Shown here one piece after another: positions 45,137 through 53,473 of a DNA stretch of 64,000 nucleotides (the first letter of the stretch is position 1; each line of letters starts with the position of its first letter). Origin of the DNA: Slackia sp. (GTDB lineage Bacteria > Actinomycetota > Coriobacteriia > Coriobacteriales > Eggerthellaceae). A program made the translations under genes and the position numbers. Below the pieces are notes generated by a model. That model saw only the letters and a list, made by a program, of their open reading frames with translations. It ran no database searches and was not told the DNA's origin. Where the stretch lies: NCBI GenBank assembly GCA_029266945.1, contig JARIED010000008.1, positions 1-64,000 on the forward strand, in the 5' to 3' direction.

Positions 45137-46201
45137 ATGTCGCTTTCTATCGGTATCGTGGGCCTGCCCAACGTCGGCAAGTCCTCGCTGTTCACCGCGC
45201 TTACGAAGAAGAGCGGTTTCGCTGCCAATTATCCGTTCGCCACGATCGAGCCCAACGTCGGCCTGGTCCCCGTTCCCGACGATCGCCTCGAGGCGCTCGC
45301 CACGCTGGACCATCCTACGAAGATCGTCCCGGCCACGGTCGAGTTCGTCGACATCGCAGGTCTGGTGGCGGGTGCGAGCCAGGGCGAAGGCCTGGGCAAC
45401 AAGTTCCTGGCCAACATCCGCGAGACCGACGCTATCTGCGAGGTGGTGCGTTTCTTCAGCGACCCCAACGTCGAGCACGTGTCCAAGAAGGTCGATCCGC
45501 AGTCCGACGTCGAGACCATCAAGACCGAGCTGATCTTGGCCGATATCGCCACGCTCGAAAAGGCCCTGCCGCGCCTCGAGAAGGAATCCAAGCGCGATAA
45601 GACCGCTGTGTTCAAGTTCGAGACGGCCAAGAAGGTTCTCGCCGGTCTCAACGAGGGGCATCGCGCGCTGACGCTCGGTCTGAGCGACGACGAGATGGCG
45701 GCTATCAAGGACCTGTGCCTGCTTACCTGCAAGCCCATGCTCTACATCGCCAACGTCGACGAAGACCAGCTGGGCGCTGAACTTCCTGAAATCGACGGCC
45801 AGATCCCTGTGCCCATCTGCGCGAAGACCGAGGCCGACCTGTCCGAGCTCGACCCCGAAGACGCCAAGATGTTCATGGAAGAGCTGGGCCTGTCCGAAAG
45901 CGGCCTTGCCCGCCTGATTCGCGAGGCCTACAAGCTGCTCGGCCTGCAGAGCTATTTCACCAGCGGCGAAATCGAGACCCGCGCCTGGACCATTCCGGTC
46001 GGCGCGAAGGCGCCGCAGGCTGCAGGCGTTATTCATTCCGACTTCGAGCGCGGCTTCATCAAGGCAGAGACCGCCAGCTTCGAGGACTACATCGCCCTCG
46101 GCGGCGAGAAGGGCTGCCGTGAAGCCGGCAAGCTGCGCCAGGAAGGCAAGGAATACGTGGTGCAGGACGGCGACGTCATGCATTTCAAGTTCAACGTGTA
46201 A
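45137..46201 (+). CDS. ychF: Redox-regulated ATPase YchF (Obg family)
   Basis: 354 aa, ATG 45137, RBS AAGGAGAT. P-loop GLPNVGKSSLF (about residues 8-18), switch region DIAGLVAGASQGEGLGNKFLANIRE and the NVDED motif replacing the GTPase NKxD, which explains ATP preference. A coiled-coil insertion and a C-terminal TGS domain (about 275-354) bind the ribosome. Conserved, involved in translation stress and oxidative responses. Terminator follows. Confidence 0.95.
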   Translation: MSLSIGIVGLPNVGKSSLFTALTKKSGFAANYPFATIEPNVGLVPVPDDRLEALATLDHPTKIVPATVEFVDIAGLVAGASQGEGLGNKFLANIRETDAICEVVRFFSDPNVEHVSKKVDPQSDVETIKTELILADIATLEKALPRLEKESKRDKTAVFKFETAKKVLAGLNEGHRALTLGLSDDEMAAIKDLCLLTCKPMLYIANVDEDQLGAELPEIDGQIPVPICAKTEADLSELDPEDAKMFMEELGLSESGLARLIREAYKLLGLQSYFTSGEIETRAWTIPVGAKAPQAAGVIHSDFERGFIKAETASFEDYIALGGEKGCREAGKLRQEGKEYVVQDGDVMHFKFNV

Positions 46202-46234
46202 GGCGAGGCTTCGTCCGACTCGTTCGCATGTCGT

Positions 46235-46265
46235 AAGGCGCCCTCATCGCGAGGGCGCCTTTCTT
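46235..46265 (+). terminator. Terminator after ychF
   Basis: AAGGCGCCCTC / GAGGGCGCCTT stem with a short ATCGC loop and TTTCTT tail. Confidence 0.88.
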
Positions 46266-46433
46266 GTGCGAGGAAGGATGCAAGCGCGCCGTTTTTCCGC
46301 GCGCGCCGGTTCGCGGCCGGATTCGCGCGGTAAGATAGGGGCGATTCGCGCGGCGCATGTGCGACGTTTGCGCTGCGGTCTTTTCGTTTTCCGATGCGAG
46401 CGCCTATGCGGCGCTCAGATAAAAGGGGGAGCC

Positions 46434-47573
46434 ATGTCGGATATCCGCACCGATCACGATTTCGCGCCGCTGGGCTTCGGCTTCATGCGCCTGCCTGAAA
46501 TAGAACGCGACGGCCAGACGGTTTTCGATCACGAGGCGATCTGCACGATGGTCGATGAATTCATGAATGCGGGCTTCACGTATTTCGACACCGCCTACGG
46601 CTACCATAACGGCAGGTCGGAATGCGAATTGAAGGCGGCGCTGGTCGATCGCTACCCGCGCGAGGCTTACACGATCGCCACGAAGCTTCCCGCATGGATG
46701 GCCGACGACGCCGCCCGTGCGCGCGCCATGTTCGACGAATCCCTTGCGAAGCTGGGTATCGAGTACTTCGACTATTACCTGCTGCATAACCTGGGCGGCC
46801 CGCTGACCGAGCCGTTCGAGGAATACGGCCTGTGGGATTACGTCGCCGAAAAGCGCGAGCAGGGCCTCATCCGCCATCTCGGCTTCTCTATCCACGACAA
46901 GGCCGACGCCCTCGAAGAGGTGCTGGCCAAGCATGCCGACATCAAGCTCGACTTCGTGCAGCTGCAGATCAACTACGCCGATTGGGAGAGCATCATCATC
47001 GAGTCCCGCAAATGCTACGAGGTGGCGCGCGCCCACGGCCTGCCTATCGTGATTATGGAGCCCGTCAAGGGCGGATCGCTCGTGAACTTGCCTCCTGCGG
47101 CGGCCGACATTCTGCGCGAGGCCGACCCGGTCGCTCCCCCCGCGTCGTGGGCGCTGCGCTTCTGCGCATCGCTGCCCGGCGTCGCGGCGGTGCTTTCGGG
47201 CATGTCGACGATCGATCAGGCGCGTGACAACGTGAAAACGTTTTCCGAGGCCCGTCCGCTCGACCAGGCGGAACGAGCCGTGCTCGACCGCGTGCGCGTC
47301 GTGCTCGACGGCATCGAGACCGCCCCCTGTACCGATTGCCGCTACTGCATGAAAGGTTGCCCCGAAGGCGTGCATATCCCCACGATCATGGATTCGCTCA
47401 ACATCATGTCGGTGTTCGGCGACATGCATCGCGCCAAGGAGAACTATATCTGGAATGCGACGGGCGGCGAGGCGAGCAAATGCATTCAGTGCGGTGCCTG
47501 CGAGGAAGTGTGTCCGCAGAAGATCGACATCATCGACCAGCTCGAGCGTGCGGCCGAACTGTTCGAGGAGTAA
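46434..47573 (+). CDS. Aldo/keto reductase with C-terminal 2[4Fe-4S] ferredoxin domain
   Basis: 379 aa, ATG 46434, RBS GGGGGA. AKR barrel: GFGFMRLP, FDTAYGYHNG with the catalytic Asp/Tyr, TKLPAW (Lys), DYYLLHNLG (His) and a late GMSTIDQARDN cofactor region. After about residue 295 two cysteine clusters, CTDCRYCMKGCP and CIQCGACEEVCPQ, form a ferredoxin-like domain. Common in anaerobes; probably an oxidoreductase drawing electrons from Fe-S carriers as well as NAD(P)H. Substrate unknown. recQ starts 7 bases after its stop. Confidence 0.9.
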   Translation: MSDIRTDHDFAPLGFGFMRLPEIERDGQTVFDHEAICTMVDEFMNAGFTYFDTAYGYHNGRSECELKAALVDRYPREAYTIATKLPAWMADDAARARAMFDESLAKLGIEYFDYYLLHNLGGPLTEPFEEYGLWDYVAEKREQGLIRHLGFSIHDKADALEEVLAKHADIKLDFVQLQINYADWESIIIESRKCYEVARAHGLPIVIMEPVKGGSLVNLPPAAADILREADPVAPPASWALRFCASLPGVAAVLSGMSTIDQARDNVKTFSEARPLDQAERAVLDRVRVVLDGIETAPCTDCRYCMKGCPEGVHIPTIMDSLNIMSVFGDMHRAKENYIWNATGGEASKCIQCGACEEVCPQKIDIIDQLERAAELFEE

Positions 47574-47580
47574 GGCGTTT

Positions 47581-49548
47581 ATGGCCGTTTCCGAAAACCA
47601 AGGCGCGCGCCCCTCATTCACGGGCCTCGGGGCGCGCGACGTATCCGCGTGCGCATCCCGCCCGACGATGGACGATGCCCGTGCGGCGTTGTCCCGCTAC
47701 TTCGGCTACGAGGACTTCCGCGAGGGCCAGCGCTTTATCGTCGACGCGGTGCTCGCAGGGCGCGACGCGCTGGGAATCATGCCCACGGGCGCGGGAAAAT
47801 CAATGTGCTACCAGGTGCCGGGCATCGTCTTGCCCGGCCTTGCCCTCGTGGTTTCGCCGCTCGTCTCGCTTATGTCCGACCAGGTGCACGCGCTGCTCGA
47901 TGCAGGCGTGAGGGGTTCCTATATCAATTCGACGTTGACGCCCGGCCAGCAGCGCACGGTCATGCGCCGCGCGATCGAGGGCACGTATAAGGTCATGTAC
48001 GTCGCGCCCGAGCGCCTGGCCGATCCGGCCTTTCGCGAGTTCGTTTCGCAGGTGCACGTGGCGCTGGTCGCGATCGACGAAGCGCATTGCGTCTCGCAGT
48101 GGGGTCAGGACTTCCGCCCCTCGTATCTGGAGATTCGCGACTTCATCGAATCGTTCGCGACGCGCCCGACCGTGGTGGCCCTGACCGCCACGGCGACCGA
48201 GCGTGTGCGTGACGACATTTGCGAAATGCTCGGCTTGCGCGACCCGGCGACCATCGTCACGGGCTTCGACCGTCCCAATTTGATGTTCGGGGTGGAACGC
48301 CTCGATGCGAAGATGAAGCGCCGCCGCGTGGCGGGGTATATCGCCGAGCACCCGCGCGAAAGCGGCATCATCTATTGCAACAAGCGCAAAGAGGTGGACG
48401 ACCTGGCCGATTGGCTCGCGTCGCAGGGTGTCGCCTCGGCGCGCTACCATGCGGGCATGAGCACTGCCGAGCGCCAGGAAAGCCAGCGGCGCTTCATCGA
48501 CGACGACGCCCTTGTTATGGTCGCCACCAACGCTTTCGGCATGGGCATCGACAAGTCGAACGTGCGTTACGTCATCCATCACAACATGCCGAAGAGCATC
48601 GAGGCGTACTACCAGGAAGCGGGCCGTGCGGGCCGCGACGGCGAGCCTTCGGAGTGCCTGCTGCTATGGAACGACGGCGACACCTCCACCTGCCGCTACT
48701 TCATCGACAGGGTGGGCATGAACGACGGCGTCGCCGAGGACGAGGTGGAACGTGTGCAGGCGATTCAGCGCCGCATGCTCGACTGGATGCTGGGCTACTG
48801 CCGCACCACCGGATGCCTGCGCGCGTATATCCTGAAATATTTCGGCGAGGAATTCGCGGGTCGAGACGGCGAAGGCGCGCAGGCGTGCGAAAGTGGCTGC
48901 GGCAATTGCTCGAACTGCCTGGGCGATTTCGAGATGGTCGATGTGACCGATGTGGCGAAGGCCTGCGTGCGTTGCGTGCTCGAGCTGCACGGCTCGTTCG
49001 GCAAATCTATGATCGCCGACATCGTGCGCGGCTCGAAGGCCAAGCGCCTGCTGGACGGCGGACTTGACCGCCTGTCCTGCTACGACACGGTGAGCGATTC
49101 GGCGAACTTGGTGAAGGACGTGATCGAGTTATTGGCCGCCGAAGGCCTGCTGAGCATCTCCGACGGCACGTACCCGGTAGTCGAGGCGGGCCCGCGTATC
49201 CTCGAGGCCGAGGCCGACGGCTTCACGTTTTCGATGAAGAAGATCAAGCGCGAACGTCCTGCGGCGTCTGCTGGTCGGGGCCTGCCGAGCTCGGTTTCGT
49301 TCGGATCGTCGGGTTCGGGCGATGCCGAGCTGTTCGAGCGTCTCCGCGTGCTGCGCAAGCGTCTCGCTGACGAACAGGGCATCCCGCCGTACGTGGTGTT
49401 CTCGGACAAGTCGTTGCACGACATGTGCGCCCGCATGCCGCGCAACGCCGACGAATTCCTCATGGTCAGCGGCGTGGGCGAGCGCAAACTCGAACGCTAC
49501 GGCACGGCGTTCATGGAGGAAATCGCCGCCTTTTCCGTTGAGCGTTAA
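47581..49548 (+). CDS. recQ: ATP-dependent DNA helicase RecQ
   Basis: 655 aa from ATG 47581. A 35-residue lead precedes the helicase core: Walker A MPTGAGKSMCYQ, DEAH box (IDEAHCVSQWGQDFRP), motif VI QEAGRAGRDG. The RecQ zinc-binding cysteines are C..., CESGCGNCSNC near residue 440; then the winged-helix RQC domain and a C-terminal HRDC domain (ELFERLRVLRKRLADEQGIPPYVVFSD, split). 3'-5' helicase in recombinational repair. Follows the AKR gene closely, probably one transcript. Confidence 0.94.
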   Translation: MAVSENQGARPSFTGLGARDVSACASRPTMDDARAALSRYFGYEDFREGQRFIVDAVLAGRDALGIMPTGAGKSMCYQVPGIVLPGLALVVSPLVSLMSDQVHALLDAGVRGSYINSTLTPGQQRTVMRRAIEGTYKVMYVAPERLADPAFREFVSQVHVALVAIDEAHCVSQWGQDFRPSYLEIRDFIESFATRPTVVALTATATERVRDDICEMLGLRDPATIVTGFDRPNLMFGVERLDAKMKRRRVAGYIAEHPRESGIIYCNKRKEVDDLADWLASQGVASARYHAGMSTAERQESQRRFIDDDALVMVATNAFGMGIDKSNVRYVIHHNMPKSIEAYYQEAGRAGRDGEPSECLLLWNDGDTSTCRYFIDRVGMNDGVAEDEVERVQAIQRRMLDWMLGYCRTTGCLRAYILKYFGEEFAGRDGEGAQACESGCGNCSNCLGDFEMVDVTDVAKACVRCVLELHGSFGKSMIADIVRGSKAKRLLDGGLDRLSCYDTVSDSANLVKDVIELLAAEGLLSISDGTYPVVEAGPRILEAEADGFTFSMKKIKRERPAASAGRGLPSSVSFGSSGSGDAELFERLRVLRKRLADEQGIPPYVVFSDKSLHDMCARMPRNADEFLMVSGVGERKLERYGTAFMEEIAAFSVER

Positions 49549-49785
49549 ATGGGGCGGCCGAGCGTCTGGTCGTGCCCGTCCGCCCGCCGCTCAGCGCCGC
49601 CTTCGCTCTTGTACAGTCAAGAGCGTCCTGTAAAGACCCCTGATGGGATGGCTTTTATACTGGCCGCATCGAGTTCGTCTCGGTGCGGCCGTTCGTTTTC
49701 TCCGATGCGTTCCGCCGTCCGTGACGGGAGGGGACATGCGCGCGGATGCGCGGCGCGAAAATCGAACGAGAAGGGAGCGGTTCGC

Positions 49786-50748
49786 ATGGGAATCCTGTAT
49801 CAAGCGGCCGACATGTCGTATTGGGCTATTTGGCTGTTCATTCTGTTCGCCTTGATGGCGTTCAACGAGTTCGGTCGCACGAGCAAATGGGGCGGCATCG
49901 CCCTGTTCGCCGTGCTGCCGGCGGTGCTGACGATTTTCGTGTGGCCCACCACTGCGGCTCCGGGCAACGAGTACGGCACGGGCACGTGGTTCAATTGGGT
50001 GAAGACCTATTCGGCCTTGGCAGGCTGCCTCGGCTTCATGGCGTTGCGTTTCGTGCACTGGAAGGGCGCCGACGGCAAGACCCGCTATCTGTATGAGAAG
50101 AAGTGGGCGCTGTGCTTTCCTCCGCTGATCTTGGCCATCAACATCGCCGAGGCCGTCATCCGCGACTTCCAGGTGTTTAGCTTCGGCTTGTGGCAGGGCG
50201 GTACGGTGGAAAACCTCTGGACCATGTCCGGCCCCTGGAACATCATGAACGGCATCGCCGGTATCCTCAACATCATCACCATTTGCGGCTGGGTCGGCAT
50301 CGTCATCTCGAAGGACAAGACCCGCGACATGATCTGGCCCGACATGATCTGGGCATGGATCCTTGCATACGACTTCTGGAACTTCGCCTACACCTATAAC
50401 TGCATTTCCGACCACTCCGCCTACTGCGGTCTGGCCCTGCTTCTTTCCTGCACCATCCCGACGTTCTTCATTAAGCGCGGCGCCTGGCTGCAGCATCGCG
50501 CCCAGACTCTCGCGCTGTGGATCATGTTCATCATGACCGTCCCGCAGTTCGCCGACATGTTGGCGCCCATTCCCACCACGCACAACCCCGTCGCATTCTT
50601 CGCGGTGAGCTTCGTGGCCCTGGTAAGCAACGTTGTCCTGGCGATCTACCAGTTCAACAAGATCCGCAAAAACAAGCTCAACCCCGTCAAGGACGAGCTC
50701 TACGCCGACACCAAGGTGTACAAGAGCGTCCTCGAGGAGAACATCTAG
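49786..50748 (+). CDS. DUF5692 family multi-spanning membrane protein
   Basis: 320 aa from ATG 49786, RBS AAGGGAG at 49771-49777. Eight or so membrane helices with many Trp and Asn; segments such as MAFNEFGRTSKWGG, FNWVKTYSALAGCLGFMALRF and WDMIWAWILAYDFWNFAYTYNC-like stretches fit the DUF5692 family as I recall it. No known function. A TetR regulator lies downstream behind a terminator hairpin, in the same direction, and may regulate it. Confidence 0.7.
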   Translation: MGILYQAADMSYWAIWLFILFALMAFNEFGRTSKWGGIALFAVLPAVLTIFVWPTTAAPGNEYGTGTWFNWVKTYSALAGCLGFMALRFVHWKGADGKTRYLYEKKWALCFPPLILAINIAEAVIRDFQVFSFGLWQGGTVENLWTMSGPWNIMNGIAGILNIITICGWVGIVISKDKTRDMIWPDMIWAWILAYDFWNFAYTYNCISDHSAYCGLALLLSCTIPTFFIKRGAWLQHRAQTLALWIMFIMTVPQFADMLAPIPTTHNPVAFFAVSFVALVSNVVLAIYQFNKIRKNKLNPVKDELYADTKVYKSVLEENI

Positions 50749-50813
50749 GGCGGTCGCGCGTCTTCGCGCATGCCGCTTGGGCGGATGGACCCGATGGGCT
50801 TCGGTTCGAACGA

Positions 50814-50819
50814 TATAAT
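50814..50819 (+). promoter_or_regulatory. Consensus -10 box upstream of the TetR gene
   Basis: Exact TATAAT at 50814-50819; no good -35 at normal distance. Transcription would begin at the foot of the following hairpin. Confidence 0.45.
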
Positions 50820-50820
50820 G

Positions 50821-50853
50821 AAGGCGTCTGCTTTTCGTTGCGGACGCCTTTTT
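50821..50853 (+). terminator. Terminator/attenuator between the DUF5692 and TetR genes
   Basis: 11-bp stem AAGGCGTCTGC / GCGGACGCCTT (one G-U), 8-base loop, five T. It ends DUF5692 transcripts but lies just after the TATAAT, so could also act on the TetR transcript. Confidence 0.8.
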
Positions 50854-50908
50854 GCATGCATGCGGCGCAGAGGGGAAGTGCGCCGCGTTTCCAGGGGAAG
50901 GTGAGCGC

Positions 50909-51556
50909 ATGCGATTCGAATCGACGGCTTCGTCGCCCGAGGCGCGCGAGGCATATAAGAAGGGTCGTCGCATCGAGGGGCGTGCGAGCGATATCATGCA
51001 GGCCGCGCGCGACCTGTTCGAAACGAAGGGCGTGGCCGCCACCACCGTCAAAGACATCGCGGCGGAGGCCGGCATCACGCGCGAGCTGTTCTATTACTAT
51101 TTTTCGAGCAAAAACGACGTGGTCGCCGCCGTGCTCGACGACTATGTCGCCGATATCGTCGAAAGCGTCGCCGTATGGAACGAGACACGCCGATTCGGCG
51201 CGATGCCCGAAGCATTGCGCGACTGCATGGCAACGTTGCGCCGTACGCTCTACGACGCCAACGGGCCGCGTCCGATGATCGCGGTGCTTGAAGAGCTGGG
51301 CGTGCGCGATTCGTTCGACGTGCGCGCCGTGCGCGAGACCGCCGACTTTTTCTGCAAGAACGTCGCCGAAGAATACGGCCGCTACCATGACGTGAAAATC
51401 GACCTGTTGTTCGAGATGTTCTGCGTGATGCTGTTCGGACTGGTCGGCCTTCTGAAAATCGACCCGCTGATCAGCGACGAGAAGCTGATGCGCGTGGTCG
51501 AACAGACGCTTCAGCTCGATATGGAGCCGCCGGCCGAGCACTCTTTGCTGAAATAA
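50909..51556 (+). CDS. TetR/AcrR-family transcriptional regulator
   Basis: 215 aa from ATG 50909, RBS GGAAGGTG. N-terminal TetR helix-turn-helix at about residues 27-75 (IMQAARDLFETKGVAATTVKDIAAEAGITRELFYYYFSSKNDVV). The C-terminal ligand-binding part is helical and of ordinary size, ending with a hydrophobic segment FEMFCVMLFGLVGLLKI. Probably controls itself and/or the DUF5692 gene. Ligand unknown. Confidence 0.88.
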   Translation: MRFESTASSPEAREAYKKGRRIEGRASDIMQAARDLFETKGVAATTVKDIAAEAGITRELFYYYFSSKNDVVAAVLDDYVADIVESVAVWNETRRFGAMPEALRDCMATLRRTLYDANGPRPMIAVLEELGVRDSFDVRAVRETADFFCKNVAEEYGRYHDVKIDLLFEMFCVMLFGLVGLLKIDPLISDEKLMRVVEQTLQLDMEPPAEHSLLK

Positions 51557-51679
51557 CGCCCGAATCGTTTCGACGTTCCCGTGCCCTTGCGCCGTTCGCG
51601 TCCGTGCGCCCGTCGCCCTTTGCTATCATGGGCAAGTTAAGCGAAACCAACGAATACACGAGAGGTTGGAGGATGCTGC

Positions 51680-51988
51680 ATGGCAGGACGTCTGACTGAA
51701 AAAGACGTGCGCGACATCGCGACGTACGCGCGCATCGGGCTTGATGATCAAGAGGTCGCTCAGATGACCGTCGATTTGAATAACATCATCGCCACGCTCG
51801 AGCCGATCACCCATTACGGGCTCGACGGCGTGGAACCGACTTTCCATCCCATCGGAGGCTTGCACAACGTGATGCGCGAAGACGTGGTGGAGGAGTCCTT
51901 CACGCAGGAACAGGCGCTCGCAAACGCTCCGAAGCAGCAGGACGGCAGCTTCCTGATTCCGGCCATCCTCGGCGGAGGTGATCAGTAA
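51680..51988 (+). CDS. gatC: Asp-tRNA(Asn)/Glu-tRNA(Gln) amidotransferase subunit C
   Basis: 102 aa, ATG 51680, RBS TTGGAGG at 51666-51672. Small belt subunit that stabilises the GatAB complex; conserved LTEKDVRDIATYARIGLDDQE N-terminal helix and the VEPTFHPI segment. Its stop overlaps the gatA start by one base. Confidence 0.93.
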   Translation: MAGRLTEKDVRDIATYARIGLDDQEVAQMTVDLNNIIATLEPITHYGLDGVEPTFHPIGGLHNVMREDVVEESFTQEQALANAPKQQDGSFLIPAILGGGDQ

Positions 51989-53469
51989 TGGCGTATACCA
52001 CCGATATGGGCGTGCGCGCGGTTCATGAGGGAATCGCCGCAGGCGAATTTTCCGCGCGCGAGGTGGCCCAGGCATCGTTCGACCATATCGCGAAGGCCGA
52101 TGCCGACATCCATGCCTACCTCGAACTGACCGAAGATGCCGCATTCGCCGCGGCCGACAAGGTCGACGCTGCCGTGGCCGACGGAACGTTCGACCAGATG
52201 GGCCTGCTTGCCGGCGTGCCTGTGGCGTTCAAAGACAACATGAACATGGAAGGCACGCATACCACTTGCTCTTCCAAGATGCTTGAGAACTACGTGTCGC
52301 CCTATACCGCGACCTGCGTTTCCCGTCTGATCGAGGCGGGCGGCCTGCCGCTGGGCAAGCTCAACATGGACGAGTTCGCGTTCGGCTCCTCCACGGAAAC
52401 CTCGGCGTTCGGCCCCACGAAGAATCCTTGGGACCTCTCCCGCGTTCCGGGCGGTTCGTCGGGCGGTTCGGCCGCCGCGGCCGCCGCGGGCATGGCGTGC
52501 ATCACGCTGGGCTCCGACACCGGCGGGTCGATCCGTCAGCCCGCCTCCTTCTGCGGCGTCGTGGGCGTCAAGCCCACCTACGGCATGGTGTCCCGCTACG
52601 GCGTGGTTGCCTTCGGCAGTTCGCTCGACCAGGTCGGCCCCTTCACGCGCAGCGTCGAGGACGCCGCCTACGCGATGGACGCCCTGTGCGGCTTCGACCC
52701 GCGCGACTGCACCTCGCAGCATTTCACGCCGCACTTCGTCGACGCGCTTTCCCAGGGCGTCGAGGGCATGAAGGTGGGCATTGTCCCCGGCTTCATGGAC
52801 GCGCCCGGCCTGACCGCCGAGGTCAAAGAGAAGGTGAACGAGGCCGCCGGCAAGCTCGAGGCCGCAGGCGCCGAGCTCGTCGAGGTCGAGCTTCCGCACG
52901 CCGACGCAGCCATCGGCGCGTACTACGTGCTGGGTCCCTGCGAGGCGTTCTCCAACCTGGCCCGCTTCGACTCGGTGCGCTACGGCTACTGCGCCGAAGG
53001 CCATAAAGGTCTGGGCGGCCAGTACGAGGGCAGTCGCGCCGGCGGTTTCGGCATGGAGGCCAAGCGCCGCATCATGCTGGGCAGCTACCTGCTTTCCGCG
53101 GGCGTCTACGAGAAGTATTACTATCCTGCGCAGCAGGTTCGTCGCCTGATCACGCAGGATTACGAGCGCGCTTACGAGAGCTGCGACGTCATCCTCATCC
53201 CCGCGAGCCCGCGTTCCGCGTTCCAGTTCGGCGAAATCGGCGATCCCGTGGAAATGCACCTGTCCGATATCTTCACGGTGTCGATCAACATCGCCGGCAA
53301 CGGCGGCATGAGCGTCCCGTGCGGCCTGGGCAGCGAAAGCGGCATGCCGATCGGCGTCCAGCTGGTCAGCCCGCAGTTCAAAGACGTCAATATGTTCCGT
53401 GCGGCCGCCGCGTTGGAGGCCGCCTACGGCCCGGCTCCCGTGGCGCCGGCGTTCCAGGCAGGTGAATAA
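51988..53469 (+). CDS. gatA: Asp-tRNA(Asn)/Glu-tRNA(Gln) amidotransferase subunit A
   Basis: 493 aa, ATG 51988, RBS GGAGGTGA. Amidase-signature enzyme that frees ammonia from glutamine or asparagine. Ser-cisSer-Lys triad: Lys in VAFKDNMNM, and the serines in GGSSGGSAAAAAAG and GSDTGGSIRQPA. Middle gene of gatCAB; indicates the indirect route to Gln-tRNA and/or Asn-tRNA. Confidence 0.97.
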   Translation: MAYTTDMGVRAVHEGIAAGEFSAREVAQASFDHIAKADADIHAYLELTEDAAFAAADKVDAAVADGTFDQMGLLAGVPVAFKDNMNMEGTHTTCSSKMLENYVSPYTATCVSRLIEAGGLPLGKLNMDEFAFGSSTETSAFGPTKNPWDLSRVPGGSSGGSAAAAAAGMACITLGSDTGGSIRQPASFCGVVGVKPTYGMVSRYGVVAFGSSLDQVGPFTRSVEDAAYAMDALCGFDPRDCTSQHFTPHFVDALSQGVEGMKVGIVPGFMDAPGLTAEVKEKVNEAAGKLEAAGAELVEVELPHADAAIGAYYVLGPCEAFSNLARFDSVRYGYCAEGHKGLGGQYEGSRAGGFGMEAKRRIMLGSYLLSAGVYEKYYYPAQQVRRLITQDYERAYESCDVILIPASPRSAFQFGEIGDPVEMHLSDIFTVSINIAGNGGMSVPCGLGSESGMPIGVQLVSPQFKDVNMFRAAAALEAAYGPAPVAPAFQAGE

Positions 53470-53473
53470 GCGC

